From: Actinomycetospora termitidis
GTDB taxonomy: Bacteria > Actinomycetota > Actinomycetes > Mycobacteriales > Pseudonocardiaceae
Length of the DNA stretch: 64,000 nucleotides
Assembly (NCBI RefSeq): GCF_030286555.1
Contig: NZ_JASVWF010000005.1
Span: 186,001-250,000 of the forward strand
Direction of reading: 5' to 3'
The notes beneath the pieces are model-generated. The model was given only the letters and a program-made list of their open reading frames with translations, had not been told where the DNA came from and did not search any database. Below, piece after piece: positions 25,902-35,040 of this stretch; the first letter of the stretch is position 1, and each line of letters opens with the position of its first letter. The position numbers and the translations under genes are program-made.

Positions 25902-26033
25902 GACGACGGCGAGCGACCGTGCGGGTCGTCACGACTCCTCCGGGCAACCCCCGAGCTGCCCAGCAGGAACTGCGATCACCGCCGGTCAGGGGACGTGCGT
26001 CACGCTGACGGGGGAGCAGGGACAGGCACCATC

Positions 26034-26045
26034 GGGAGCGCTCCC
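26034..26045. promoter_or_regulatory. 12-bp perfect palindrome before a small gene
   Basis: GGGAGCGCTCCC lies 21 bp upstream of the GTG at 26067. It could be an operator or a short leader hairpin. No regulator gene is adjacent. Confidence 0.35.
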
Positions 26046-26066
26046 CGAGAACGACCTGGAGGTGCC

Positions 26067-26390
26067 GTGCGCGCCCGAACCCACCGCAACGCCCTGATGA
26101 CCCTGCTCCTGCGGGCCCGCTCGACGGTCCTGCTCCGCCGCCGCGTCGGGCGCTACCCCGAGCTGTCCGACGCCGCGGTCAACGTCGTCACGAACGGACT
26201 CACCACCCTGGCCGTCGACCCGACGGCGGCCCCCGGCGAGCTCCACGACGAGGCGACCGCCCTCGCCCACCGCATCCTCGACGACGACCACCCCGAGGCC
26301 TCCGTGCTGTGGCCGGCCGCGGGCCCGGACCTCCCGGTGACCAACTGGTCCCAGGTGGTCCGGCCCGCCGCCGACTCACTGGTCGCCTAG
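26067..26390 (+). CDS. Small conserved-looking hypothetical protein
   Basis: Unrecognised 107-residue protein. A basic N-terminus (RARTHRNALMTLLLRARSTVLLRRRVGRYP) is followed by an acidic-to-neutral half with AVDPTAAPGELHDEATALAHRIL. No membrane span, signal peptide or known motif is evident. I prefer the GTG at 26067, preceded by GGAGG; an ATG at 26095 would give a shorter form. Its 3' end overlaps the convergent zwf gene by 15 bp. Codon choice (G/C third positions) is like its neighbours, which supports expression. Confidence 0.55.
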   Translation: MRARTHRNALMTLLLRARSTVLLRRRVGRYPELSDAAVNVVTNGLTTLAVDPTAAPGELHDEATALAHRILDDDHPEASVLWPAAGPDLPVTNWSQVVRPAADSLVA

Positions 26391-27833
26391 CGTCCACCCC
26401 ACGGGCTCGGCCAGCTGCAGGGCCTCGCGCGGCCCCCACGAGCCCGGCTCGTACGAGTGCAGCTCGGCCGAGCCGTCGAGGGCGGCCCCGGCGGCCTCCC
26501 AGACGTCCTCGAGACCGTCGGGCCGGGTGAACAGCGTCCGGTCGCCGAGCAGGATGTCGTGGATCAGCCGCACGTAGGGCGGCAGCGGGTCACCGCCGTG
26601 CACGTCGTGCAGCGGGATCGTCGTCCACTGCGTGGTCAGCTCGGACTGGCTGCCCGGCAGCTCGATGTTCATCGAGATGCCCAGCTCGCCGTCGCCGGAG
26701 AGGTCGAACCGGATGACGTTGCCCCGCTGCGGGATGTCCGCGCACTCGGGGTTCCCGGTGTCGCCCGGCGCGCAGTACGGCCCACCCTCCGGGTCCCGCA
26801 TGATCAGCGAGACCTTCTGGTGGCTCTCGGCCATCTTCTTGCCGGTGCGCATGAGGAACGGGACGTCGCGCCAGCGATCGGTGTCGACGTACATCCGGGC
26901 GGCCACGAAGGTCTCGGTGTCGGAGTCCTCGGCGACGGCGTCGATGTCCCGGTAACCGTCGAACTGCCCGCGGATCACGTCGGAGGTCGCCAGCGGCCGG
27001 AACGCCTTGACCGCGTCCGCGCGGGCCTGGGCGATGTCGTCGGACGACAGGGTCGCCGGCGGCTCCATCGCGATCTCCGCGGCCACCTGGAACAGGTGGG
27101 TCACGAGCATGTCGAGCACGGCGCCGGTCTCGTCGTAGAACTCGGCGCGGTCGGCGACGTCGAGGGTCTCCGGGACGTCGATCTGCACCGAGGCCACGTG
27201 GTGGCGGTCCCAGCTCGAGCCGAACAGGCCGTTGGCGAAGCGCAGCGCCCGCAGCTGCTGCGTCGCCTCCTTCCCCAGGAAGTGGTCGATCCGGTAGACG
27301 AACGACTCGTCGTAGACCTGGTGCACGGCCTCGTCGAGCTTGCGGAAGCTCTCCAGCGACGTCCCGAACGGCTTCTCGTAGACCACCCGCGAGCGCTCGG
27401 CCAGGCCGTGGGCGCCCAGCGCCTCCGTCGTCGGGCCGAAGGCGGTCGGTGGCACGCCGAGGTAGTGCACGCGCTGGACCGACGACGGGTCGCCGTCACC
27501 CAGCTCCTGCTCGGCCTGCTCCACCTTCTCCACGAGCCGGCCCGGGTCGTCCACCGAGAAGCCGTCGCTGGCGAAGTGCAGCCGGGAGGCGAACTCCTCC
27601 CAGGGCCCGTCGTCGGGCTTCGGCCCGAACTCGGTGAGCTTCTCGTGCACGTGCGCGCGGAAGTCGTCGTCGGAGAGCTTCCGTCGCCCGCTGCCGATGA
27701 GCTGCCACTGCGGGGGCAGGAGCTCCTCCTGGGCGAGGCGGAAGAACGCGGGCAGCACGAGCCGCGCCGCGAGGTCACCGCTCGCGCCGAAGAGGACGAA
27801 CACGGTGGGAGGGGTGTCTCCGGGGTCGGTCAC
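26376..27833 (-). CDS. zwf: Glucose-6-phosphate 1-dehydrogenase
   Basis: First enzyme of the oxidative pentose phosphate pathway, making NADPH. The 485-residue protein carries the coenzyme motif FVLFGASGDLAARLVLPAF near the start, VVYEKPFGTSLESF, and the active-site signature YRIDHFLGKEATQQL with the catalytic histidine and lysine. I chose the GTG at 27833, which overlaps the stop of the ACT-domain gene (GTGA). It is not with opcA, tal or tkt, the usual actinobacterial partners, so it may be a second, accessory zwf. Confidence 0.96.
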   Translation of the reverse strand: MTDPGDTPPTVFVLFGASGDLAARLVLPAFFRLAQEELLPPQWQLIGSGRRKLSDDDFRAHVHEKLTEFGPKPDDGPWEEFASRLHFASDGFSVDDPGRLVEKVEQAEQELGDGDPSSVQRVHYLGVPPTAFGPTTEALGAHGLAERSRVVYEKPFGTSLESFRKLDEAVHQVYDESFVYRIDHFLGKEATQQLRALRFANGLFGSSWDRHHVASVQIDVPETLDVADRAEFYDETGAVLDMLVTHLFQVAAEIAMEPPATLSSDDIAQARADAVKAFRPLATSDVIRGQFDGYRDIDAVAEDSDTETFVAARMYVDTDRWRDVPFLMRTGKKMAESHQKVSLIMRDPEGGPYCAPGDTGNPECADIPQRGNVIRFDLSGDGELGISMNIELPGSQSELTTQWTTIPLHDVHGGDPLPPYVRLIHDILLGDRTLFTRPDGLEDVWEAAGAALDGSAELHSYEPGSWGPREALQLAEPVGWTLGDQ

Positions 27834-28234
27834 GGTCCAGAGCTTCCCCCGGTTCCCGCCCGCTGACACGTGACCAGGCCCCGCAGCACCCCCATCGCGG
27901 CCTCGCGGTCCTCCCACGGGACGAACAGGTGGTCGTGGTGGAACCCGCTGACCGGGTTGACGCTCATCCCCGCCTCGGCGAGGGCCGAGCAGACCACGGC
28001 GAGGAATCCGACCGCGGACAGCGACGAGTGCACCTCGAGCGTGATCCAGGCGCAGTCGTACTCCGCGCCCTCCGGGCCGGGCCAGGGCACGACCGCGGTG
28101 CGGCCCTCGTCCTCGGTGACGGTGACGACCGCGTCGGCCGGCACCGGCCCGCCGTCGGGAAGGACGGAGAAGACGTACCGCCCCTCCCGCAGGCGGGGCG
28201 ACATGTCGGCGAGCAGCGCCGGGAGCTCCGTCAC
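27830..28234 (-). CDS. ACT-domain protein
   Basis: Protein of 134 residues likely made of two small ACT-like units. The C-terminal half (WITLEVHSSLSAVGFLAVVCSALAEAGMSVNPVSGFHHDHLFVPWED) fits stand-alone ACT proteins that bind amino acids. The role is probably regulatory; no catalytic motif is seen. Start GTG at 28234 overlaps the MFS stop and its own stop overlaps the zwf start, so MFS, ACT and zwf form one operon with translational coupling. Why these three belong together is not evident. Confidence 0.82.
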   Translation of the reverse strand: MTELPALLADMSPRLREGRYVFSVLPDGGPVPADAVVTVTEDEGRTAVVPWPGPEGAEYDCAWITLEVHSSLSAVGFLAVVCSALAEAGMSVNPVSGFHHDHLFVPWEDREAAMGVLRGLVTCQRAGTGGSSGP

Positions 28235-29676
28235 GACGGGTCCGGGGCCGGCTCCGAGACCCCGCAGTGCGAGCACTCGTGCACCTGGAACCGCGGGGAC
28301 GGGCGCAGGAGCAGCACGGTCACGACGGCGGCCGCGAGCAGCAGGCAGGCGGCGATCACGACCGCCCGGTGGTAGCCGGCGGAGAACGCCACCGGGTTCG
28401 TGTAGTCCGCGCCGGCGATGCCCGCGGCGGCCGGGATGACGGCGACCGCGAGCAGGTTCGCGGCGCGGGCGACCGCGTTGTTGACGCCGGAGGCGATGCC
28501 GGCGTGGCGGTCGTCGGCGGCGTCGAGGACGGTCGCGGTCAGCGGGGCGACGGTCGCGGACAGGCCGAGCGCGAAGAGCACGACGGCGGGCAGCACGTCG
28601 GTCCAGTACGACGCCCCGGGCCCGACGCGCAGGAGCAGCAGCATCCCGCCCGCGGCGACGACCAGACCCGCCGTCATCGGGATGCGGGGCCCGATCCTCG
28701 TCGCCAGCCGCCCGGCCCGGGCCGAGAGCAGCAGCATGACGAGCGTGATCGGCAGGGTGGAGAGCCCGGCCGTCAGCGGGGAGAAGCCCGCGACGACCTG
28801 CAGCTGCAGCACGAGCAGGACGAACAGCACCCCGAGCGCCGCGTACATCAGCAGGGTCACGCCGTTCAGCGCCGAGAAGCGGGGGTTGGCGAACAGGTCG
28901 GGCGGCACCAGCGGCGAGCGCGACCGGCGTTCCACCAGCACGAACGCGACGAGCGCGACCACGCCGGCCACCCCCGTCGTCACGACCGCGACCGACGCCC
29001 CGGCCTCCCCGGCCTCGGTCAGCGCCCAGGTGACGGCCCCGAGTCCGACCAGCGCGAGCACCGTGCCGGGCACGTCGAGGTGGCGCGCCGCGGAGGGGTC
29101 GCGCGACTCCGGGACGTGCCGCAGCGCGGCGAGCAGGACGACCGCGGCGAGCGGCAGGTTGATCAGGAAGACCGCCCGCCAGTTCCACTCGACGAGCCAG
29201 CCACCGACGAACGGCCCGACCGCCCCGGCCACCCCGGCCAGGCCCGACCAGGCCCCGATCGCGGCCGCGCGGTCCTCGCCGTGGAAGGACGCCGAGATCA
29301 GGGCGAGCGAGCCCGGCGTCAGGAGGGCCCCACCGACCCCCTGCAGCGCCCGGGCCGCGATCAGGACCTCGATCGACGGCGCGAACCCGCACAGTGCCGA
29401 GGCGAGGGCGAACCAGACGACGCCGACCAGGAAGATCCGCCGACGGCCGAACCGGTCCCCCAGCGAGCCGCCGAGCAGGATGAACCCGGCGAGGGTCAAC
29501 GTGTAGGCGTTGATCGTCCACTGCAGGCCCGCGAACTCGGCGCCGAAGTCCGACCCGATGCGCTCGAGCGCGACGTTGACCACCGTCGAGTCGAGCATCG
29601 CCAGCCCGGACCCCAGCACCGTCGTCACCAGCACCCAGCGCCCGGCTGCAGAGCCCATGCGCAACTCGGTCGTCAC
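28231..29676 (-). CDS. MFS exporter (DHA2 family) with a cysteine tail
   Basis: Drug/proton antiporter of 481 residues with about 14 spans. The signature LAMLDSTVVNVALERIGSDFG opens it, followed by WTINAYTLTLAGFILLGGSLGDRFGRRR and a motif-C-like SGLAGVAGAVGPFVGGWLV. Unlike its relative at 18.8 kb, it ends in a short soluble tail with CSHCG, a possible metal or redox site. GTG start at 29676, first gene of the MFS-ACT-zwf operon and divergent from an M50-like gene 28 bp away. Confidence 0.92.
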   Translation of the reverse strand: MTTELRMGSAAGRWVLVTTVLGSGLAMLDSTVVNVALERIGSDFGAEFAGLQWTINAYTLTLAGFILLGGSLGDRFGRRRIFLVGVVWFALASALCGFAPSIEVLIAARALQGVGGALLTPGSLALISASFHGEDRAAAIGAWSGLAGVAGAVGPFVGGWLVEWNWRAVFLINLPLAAVVLLAALRHVPESRDPSAARHLDVPGTVLALVGLGAVTWALTEAGEAGASVAVVTTGVAGVVALVAFVLVERRSRSPLVPPDLFANPRFSALNGVTLLMYAALGVLFVLLVLQLQVVAGFSPLTAGLSTLPITLVMLLLSARAGRLATRIGPRIPMTAGLVVAAGGMLLLLRVGPGASYWTDVLPAVVLFALGLSATVAPLTATVLDAADDRHAGIASGVNNAVARAANLLAVAVIPAAAGIAGADYTNPVAFSAGYHRAVVIAACLLLAAAVVTVLLLRPSPRFQVHECSHCGVSEPAPDPS

Positions 29677-29704
29677 GGGTCACCACGCTACGGTCACCGG
29701 CACT

Positions 29705-30418
29705 GTGCTCGAACCACTCGGTGACCTCACCTCCGAGCAGACCCAGGTCGCGCTGGTCGTCTGCGCCGGCCTGGTCGCGCTGCTCGTGATCGCGTTCGAC
29801 ACCACGTGGCGGGTGGCCCGGTCGGTCGTGACGATCGCGCACGAGGGTGGCCACGCGCTCGTCGCGATCGCCACCGGTCGGCAGATGACCCGGATCCGGC
29901 TGCACTCGGACACGTCCGGGGTGACGCTGTCGCGCGGCCGGCCCACCGGCGCCGGGATGGCGGCGACCGCCTTCGCCGGCTACGCGACGCCGCCGTTGCT
30001 GGGGCTCGGGGCGGCCGCGCTGGTCGCGGGCGGGGCGGTCCCGACGATGCTCGGGCTGGCGATCATGGTGCTGCTCGGCACCCTGGTGCTGATCCGCAAC
30101 GTCTTCGGGGTCGTCTCGGTGGTGCTCACGGGGGCCGTGGTCGGCCTCGTGATCGCCTACGGGTCGGTGACCACGCAGTACGCCTTCGCGTGCTTCGTGA
30201 CGTGGTTCCTCATCGTGGGCGGGCTGAAGACGGTGCTGGAGATGTCGCGCAAGCGCTCGCGCCTGCAGCGCCGCGGGGCCCCGACCTCCGACCCCGACCA
30301 GGTCGAGCACCTGACCGGCGTGCCGGCCGGGGCGGTCATCGCGATCTACGCGCTGATCGGGCTCATCGCGCTGATCCTCGCCGCGAACCTGCTGCTCGCC
30401 TGGCCGCCCCTACCCTGA
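29705..30418 (+). CDS. M50-family-like membrane metalloprotease
   Basis: Integral membrane protein of 237 residues with about six spans. The zinc motif HEGGHALVAIATGRQ lies at the start of the second hydrophobic region, the position used by site-2-type M50 proteases. I do not see an unmistakable third ligand (usually an N/LDG-type aspartate), so activity is not assured. Start GTG at 29705. The 3' end overlaps the convergent FhuF-like gene by 9 bp. Similar proteins occur singly in actinobacteria; substrate unknown. Confidence 0.75.
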   Translation: MLEPLGDLTSEQTQVALVVCAGLVALLVIAFDTTWRVARSVVTIAHEGGHALVAIATGRQMTRIRLHSDTSGVTLSRGRPTGAGMAATAFAGYATPPLLGLGAAALVAGGAVPTMLGLAIMVLLGTLVLIRNVFGVVSVVLTGAVVGLVIAYGSVTTQYAFACFVTWFLIVGGLKTVLEMSRKRSRLQRRGAPTSDPDQVEHLTGVPAGAVIAIYALIGLIALILAANLLLAWPPLP

Positions 30419-31114
30419 CGCCAGCACGCAGTCACCGCAGGTCCCGCCGCCGGGCACCTGGTAGAAGAGGCAGCACGTCCGGCGCCCGAACCCGATCCCG
30501 GTGGGGTGGGCGGGCTCGGCCCGGAACTCCCCCAGCCCCAGCAACGGCGGGTTCGCGACGACGGCGCGGGCGGTGGCCGTGGCGCGGGTCGCCTCTCGCG
30601 GCCGGTCGGTGAGGATCATCCGCAGCGCACCCCCGACGGACGAGGCGACGTTGCCCCAGAGCACCTGGTCGGACACGGCGGCCTGGGCACGGATCGCGGC
30701 GAGCACCGGGCGGAGGGTGCGGTCGATCTCGGCGGTGGCGGTGGCGGCGAGGTCGTCGTGGTCGACCGCCTCGGGGGTCTCCAGCCACAGGGGCGCCGGG
30801 CCGCCCGACCAGGGGCGCCAGTGCACCCGGTCGTGCAGGCGCGGCACGAGGCCGTGGAGGGCCGCGGCGCCGAGGACCAGGCCGGTGATGCGCGCCGACA
30901 CCGACAGGCCGAGCAGCGAGCCCGCGACCCGTCGGGACGCGTTCAGCTGCCCGGCGATCTGGTCGATCCGGGCGTCCAGGACATCGCCGGTGAACTCGGG
31001 CAGCGGCCGCCACGACGGGTCGGCACCCTCGGTCGGGTCGGTCGACAGGACGAAGAAGCCGCCCAGGGTGTCGACGTCGGCGAGGGCGGCCCCGGCGGTG
31101 GTGGTCGCAGCCAT
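30410..31114 (-). CDS. FhuF-like (2Fe-2S) ferric siderophore reductase
   Basis: Soluble protein of 234 residues. The decisive feature is the C-terminal cluster motif RTCCLFYQVPGGGTCGDC, a CC-x10-C-x2-C pattern found in FhuF-type reductases that release iron from ferric siderophores in the cytoplasm. The body is alpha-helical with no flavin site. The ATG at 31114 is chosen; the open frame continues far upstream antisense to the next gene. No siderophore genes flank it, so the partner siderophore is unknown. Confidence 0.85.
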   Translation of the reverse strand: MAATTTAGAALADVDTLGGFFVLSTDPTEGADPSWRPLPEFTGDVLDARIDQIAGQLNASRRVAGSLLGLSVSARITGLVLGAAALHGLVPRLHDRVHWRPWSGGPAPLWLETPEAVDHDDLAATATAEIDRTLRPVLAAIRAQAAVSDQVLWGNVASSVGGALRMILTDRPREATRATATARAVVANPPLLGLGEFRAEPAHPTGIGFGRRTCCLFYQVPGGGTCGDCVLASG

Positions 31115-31174
31115 GGGCCCATCGTCCCCGACCGCGTGCGGGTGGGTGTCGGACCCGTTCGTTAGGTTCGACGC

Positions 31175-32746
31175 ATGCTGGAGTCCGGTCTGCGCTTCGC
31201 CTTCGCGTTCCTGCCGGCGGGCGTGGCCGTCGTCGTCGGCCTCGTCATCGCCGTGCAGCGCCGCCGCGTGCAGCCCGAGGTGTCCACGCCCGCGATCTGG
31301 GGCCTGCTTCTCCAGCTCCTCGCGATCCTCGCGGCCGCGTCGATCAACGTCGTCCCGTCGACGATCGTCTCCGGCGGCGGGAGCCCGCAGACCGCGCTCA
31401 CCGTCTCCTCCGTGATCTCCCTGCTGGTCGCCGCCCTCACGGTGGTCTCGTGGGTCCTCCTCCTGACGGCGCTGTTCCGGCGCCTTCCCGCACAGCAGGC
31501 CGCCGAGCCCCCGACGACGGCCGTGCCGGCGGCGGTCGGGCCGGTCTCGTCGCCGACGCCGTCGGGCGAGCCCTTCGCCGACGACGCGCCGACCGGCCGG
31601 CACGCCCTGCTCGACGAGCACGGCCAGCAGGTGGTCGCCCAGGAGGGGGTGCGGCTGTCCGGGCCGCGTGCCGCCGCGGCTGCGGGTGGGGCGGCGGCCG
31701 TCGGGGGCGCCGGGCTGCTGTCGGCACCGCACGGCTCCGGGCCGTTCGCCGCCGCGCCCAGCTCCGGGCCCGTCGCGACGCCGCCTGCCGAGGATGCCGT
31801 TGCCGCCACCGGCACCGAGGACCTGCCGACCGAGGCCGTGCCGGTCGTGGGCACCTCCGGGGCCAGGACAGCCGGCACCGTCGACGAGGCCGCCGTCGGG
31901 GGCACGCCGACCGGAGCCGGCGCGGACACGGACACCGCCGACGCCGACCCGGGCCCGGCGGGGGTCGACGAGGCAGCCATCGGCGGGACGCCCGTGGAGC
32001 CCGACGCCGATACCGACTCCGACTCCGGGGCCGACGCCGACGCCGACGTCGCGGACGAGGCCGACCCCGGGCCGGCCGACGTCGACGAGGCGGCGGTCGG
32101 CGGGACCCCGGTGTCGGCCAGCGACGACCGCTCTGAGACCGACACCGAGGTGACCCCGCTGCCGGTTCCGACGGACGGGACGTCGAGCCGGCCGTCGTCC
32201 TCCCCGATGCCGGCGGTCGACGTCGAGGAGGACCTCGACGACGCGGTCGAGGTCGACGACGCCGCCGTCGGGGGCACGCCCACCACCTCCGAGGACGCAG
32301 CCGCCTCGCCGGGCGCCGCCGCCGGCCCGGCCGCCGGGCCTCCGTCGGCCCCGACCCCGAAGGGCCGGGACGACGAGCCGGTCGCCGACCCCGCCCCGGC
32401 GGCCGCGACCGAGAGCGGTCCGGGCGCGGACCACCCGGCACCCGCCAGCCACCCCGGGCTCGCCCCGATGATGCGCGCCCCGCGGCCCACGCCCGCCGAG
32501 GACCGGCCCGAGTCCCCGGAGCCGTCGTCCGCCCGCGGGTCGGACCTGTTCAGCCCCACGACGGGTGCTGCGGCCCCCGACGTGGCCGACGAGGCCGTCG
32601 GCGGCACGCCGAGCCGGGCCGCCACGCCCCGGGTCGAGCGGTCGCGCGCCCCGGTCGCCGGCTGGTTCGAGCCGGTCACCGGCAGCGCCGCCGACGGATT
32701 CGGGTCGTCGGCGGAGGACGGCGAGGATCAGCGCCGCGGGTCCTGA
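31175..32746 (+). CDS. Membrane-anchored protein with five DEAAVGGTP-type repeats
   Basis: Protein of 523 residues, not recognised as a known family. Three hydrophobic spans occupy roughly residues 8-110 (FAFAFLPAGVAVVVGLVIAVQ, WGLLLQLLAILAAASINVV, VISLLVAALTVVSWVLLL). The remaining 400 residues form a disordered tail rich in alanine, proline, aspartate, glutamate, serine and threonine. Within it the motif VDEAAVGGTP recurs at about residues 236, 264 (isoleucine variant), 303, 360 (VDDAAVGGTP) and 470 (DEAVGGTP). Regular spacing suggests short linear binding sites. ATG at 31175. The next gene, ureD, is convergent. Confidence 0.75.
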   Translation: MLESGLRFAFAFLPAGVAVVVGLVIAVQRRRVQPEVSTPAIWGLLLQLLAILAAASINVVPSTIVSGGGSPQTALTVSSVISLLVAALTVVSWVLLLTALFRRLPAQQAAEPPTTAVPAAVGPVSSPTPSGEPFADDAPTGRHALLDEHGQQVVAQEGVRLSGPRAAAAAGGAAAVGGAGLLSAPHGSGPFAAAPSSGPVATPPAEDAVAATGTEDLPTEAVPVVGTSGARTAGTVDEAAVGGTPTGAGADTDTADADPGPAGVDEAAIGGTPVEPDADTDSDSGADADADVADEADPGPADVDEAAVGGTPVSASDDRSETDTEVTPLPVPTDGTSSRPSSSPMPAVDVEEDLDDAVEVDDAAVGGTPTTSEDAAASPGAAAGPAAGPPSAPTPKGRDDEPVADPAPAAATESGPGADHPAPASHPGLAPMMRAPRPTPAEDRPESPEPSSARGSDLFSPTTGAAAPDVADEAVGGTPSRAATPRVERSRAPVAGWFEPVTGSAADGFGSSAEDGEDQRRGS

Positions 32747-32768
32747 CCCACGCTCGTCGAGAGGGCGC

Positions 32769-33512
32769 TCATCGGTCCCCGGACCCCGTCGCCACCCCCG
32801 CCGGGGTCCTCTCGGCATTCGCGCCGAGGACCCGCGCGACCCCCCGAACCGTCCCGACCGCCGACAGCAGCGAGCCCGGCCCGTCGAGCGGGGTGCGGGC
32901 CCAGGTGACGTCACCGTCCTCGCCGCCGTCCTCGGTCCCGGGCGCGTCGCCGACCTCCAGGACCGTGCCCACCGACCGGCCACCCGCCGTCCCGCCGATC
33001 CCGCTCAGGCCGGGATCGGCGCCGTCGAGCACCGTCGTCGTCGCAAGCAGGGGGCGCCCGTCGACCGCCACGCTCATCGACGACGAGCACCGTCCGCCCC
33101 GCTGACCGGCCCGACCGAGCACCAGCTGCTCGAGCACCTGCGCCCGCGCCCCGCCCGCCACGTGGAGCGAGATCGACGGTGCCCACACCGCCCGGTCGCA
33201 GACCACCGTCGGCTCGGGGCGCCACACGAACTCCCCCGCGACGGTCGCCTCGACCGCGAACGACGCCACCGCACCGGGCTCCCGCCCCGGTTGCACCACC
33301 GTCGCCGCCGCGCTGTGCACCGTGAGCTGCTCTCCCGGCCCCACGTCGACGGTCAGCCGGAGCTGGTCACCACCGAGCGGCCCACCGCCGACCGCGATCA
33401 CGTGCACCTGCCGCGGTCCGGTCCGGCGCAGCACCACCGGCGGTGTTGAGGCCCAGGTGAGGCGCCCGTCCCGCACGGACACCCGGGCCGAGGCGACCGA
33501 CGCCGTCGTCAC
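32769..33512 (-). CDS. ureD: Urease accessory protein UreD
   Basis: Scaffold that recruits UreF and UreG to apo-urease for nickel insertion. The 247-residue protein shows the UreD pattern VILRR-like [26 protein letters not shown], then [30 protein letters not shown] and [15 protein letters not shown]. Length is somewhat below the 260-280 residues usual for UreD but typical for actinobacterial forms. Start GTG at 33512 overlaps the ureG stop. It is the last gene of the urease operon. Confidence 0.9.
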   Translation of the reverse strand: MTTASVASARVSVRDGRLTWASTPPVVLRRTGPRQVHVIAVGGGPLGGDQLRLTVDVGPGEQLTVHSAAATVVQPGREPGAVASFAVEATVAGEFVWRPEPTVVCDRAVWAPSISLHVAGGARAQVLEQLVLGRAGQRGGRCSSSMSVAVDGRPLLATTTVLDGADPGLSGIGGTAGGRSVGTVLEVGDAPGTEDGGEDGDVTWARTPLDGPGSLLSAVGTVRGVARVLGANAERTPAGVATGSGDR

Positions 33513-34168
33513 GCCGGGACGCGGACCTGGGCGCGGACCCAGTCCACGACCTCCGGGATCGGCGCGGTCCGCACGCTGACCAGCGCGGTCGGCTTCCCGT
33601 CGCGGACCGCCGCCGCGTCGGCGGCCATCCGCTCGGTGTCCGCACCGACGAGCGGGCCGAGGTCGACCTTGTTGATCACCAGGAGGTCGGCGCCCGCCAC
33701 GCCGGGGCCGCCCTTGCGCGGCACGTCGTCGCCGCCGGCGGTGTCGACCACGAAGATCTGACGGTCGATCAGACCGTAGCTGAACGTGGCGGTGAGGTTG
33801 TCCCCGCCGGACTCGACGAGCACCAGGTCGGGGTCGAACCGCTCGACGAGGTCCTCGACGGCGTCCAGGTTCGCGGTGACGTCGTCGCGGATCGCGGTGT
33901 GCGGGCAGCACCCGGTGCGCACCGCGACGATCCGCTCGGCGTCGAGGACGGCCTCGCGGCGCAGGAAGTCGGCGTCCTCGGTGGTGTAGATGTCGTTCGT
34001 GACGACGGCGACCGAGAGCTCGTCGCGCAGCGCCCGGCACAGCGCGGCCACGAGCGCGGTCTTGCCGCAGCCGACCGGCCCGCCGATCCCGATCCGCACC
34101 GCGCGGCCCGGCTTCGGGTGGTCGTGCACGCCCCCGGACAGGTCGAGTTCGTCGAGTCTATGAAGCAA
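33509..34168 (-). CDS. ureG: Urease accessory GTPase UreG
   Basis: GTPase that powers nickel delivery to urease. The 219-residue protein has the P-loop [14 protein letters not shown] near residue 28, the nickel site CPH in [35 protein letters not shown], and the base-recognition motif NKVD. No ATG or GTG lies in a sensible place; a TTG at 34168 preceded by GGGAG is chosen and gives the family's normal length. It overlaps ureF by 11 bp and ureD by 4 bp. Confidence 0.95.
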   Translation of the reverse strand: MLHRLDELDLSGGVHDHPKPGRAVRIGIGGPVGCGKTALVAALCRALRDELSVAVVTNDIYTTEDADFLRREAVLDAERIVAVRTGCCPHTAIRDDVTANLDAVEDLVERFDPDLVLVESGGDNLTATFSYGLIDRQIFVVDTAGGDDVPRKGGPGVAGADLLVINKVDLGPLVGADTERMAADAAAVRDGKPTALVSVRTAPIPEVVDWVRAQVRVPA

Positions 34169-34991
34169 AGAGGGCTCCCTCGGATCGGGCGTGCAGGACG
34201 GCGAGCACCTCCGGCCACGGCGTCGTCGCCGTGGGGAGCAGGTCGGGATCGCGGGCCGCGGCGGCCGCCGTCCCGGCCTCCGCGGCCGTCCCGACGACGG
34301 GTCCGTGCGCGGCCAGCGCCCGGGCGTGGACCCCGGCGAGGGCGAGCGGATCGAGGCCGAGGAGCCGGACGGCGGCCGAGCACACCTGACCGGTGAGGTG
34401 GTGGACGGCGAGCGCGGCGGCGTCGTGGGGCGTCCCGCCGGCCGCACGGGTCGCGACCCCGAGGACGAGGGCCTGGTGCGGGCGGGCGCCGAGACCGTCG
34501 ACCGGGGCGTGCGGCCACGCGGCCCGGACCGTCCGCAGCATCGCCCGCCCCTGCTGCCGCGACACGTCGCGCAGCGCGGCCACCGGGGTCCGAGCGGAGA
34601 TCGCGGCGTCCCACCGTGCCCAGTCGACGTCGCCGTCCCCCGATTCGAGCGAAGGGCCCCCTCGCTCGGTAGAGCCGCCCGTGGGCGCCCCTCGCCAGGT
34701 GGCCGGGCTAGGACGGGGATCCGGCGATGGGCGCCCATGGCCCAGTAGGTCGACCGATGGTGCCCTTCGCTCAACCGGGACGGTGACCAGCGCGCACGCC
34801 GCCGCCGCAGCGGCCGCCGTGACCAGACCCGCCGTCGGGACGCGGCCGGCGAGCCACGCGGCGACGTCGTCGGGGCCGGTCACCAGCCCGCGCCGGACGG
34901 CCGCCTCGATACCGCCGGAGTGCGCGTGCCCGCCGGTCGGCAACCGCGAGTCGGCGAGCAGCCAGAGCTCCGGTGCGACCACGAGCGTCAC
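34158..34991 (-). CDS. ureF: Urease accessory protein UreF with an in-frame palindromic insertion
   Basis: UreF acts with UreD to gate urease maturation. The N-terminus ([28 protein letters not shown]) and the C-terminal two thirds ([30 protein letters not shown], then [21 protein letters not shown]) are normal. At 277 residues it is about 45 longer than usual. The excess, roughly residues 73-115, is proline/arginine/serine rich and is encoded by a palindrome-rich block at 34647-34772. The frame is intact through it, so the protein is probably made with an extra surface loop. Start GTG at 34991; stop overlaps ureG. Confidence 0.88.
   Translation of the reverse strand: MTLVVAPELWLLADSRLPTGGHAHSGGIEAAVRRGLVTGPDDVAAWLAGRVPTAGLVTAAAAAAACALVTVPVERRAPSVDLLGHGRPSPDPRPSPATWRGAPTGGSTERGGPSLESGDGDVDWARWDAAISARTPVAALRDVSRQQGRAMLRTVRAAWPHAPVDGLGARPHQALVLGVATRAAGGTPHDAAALAVHHLTGQVCSAAVRLLGLDPLALAGVHARALAAHGPVVGTAAEAGTAAAAARDPDLLPTATTPWPEVLAVLHARSEGALFAS
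34647..34772. repeat. Palindromic element inserted inside ureF
   Basis: GAGCGAAGGGC at 34647-34657 faces its complement GCCCTTCGCTC at 34762-34772. The left end also forms its own hairpin (CGAGCGAAGGG with CCCTCGCTCG). A perfect palindrome ATGGGCGCCCAT lies inside at 34727-34738. The element adds about 42 codons without breaking the ureF frame and has no counterpart in ordinary UreF proteins. Confidence 0.65.
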
Positions 34992-35002
34992 CCTAGGCTC
35001 GG

Positions 35003-35040
35003 CGTGTTACGCACGAGATCCCGAGTCGTGTGGCAACACG
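35003..35040. repeat. Hairpin element upstream of ureF
   Basis: Nested arms CGTGTT...AACACG and CACGA...TCGTG form a 38-bp stem-loop. It lies in the 250-bp gap between ogt and ureF (34992-35241). Apart from it I see no confident gene there; a 76-codon frame ending at 34988 is discussed under rejected items. Confidence 0.5.
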
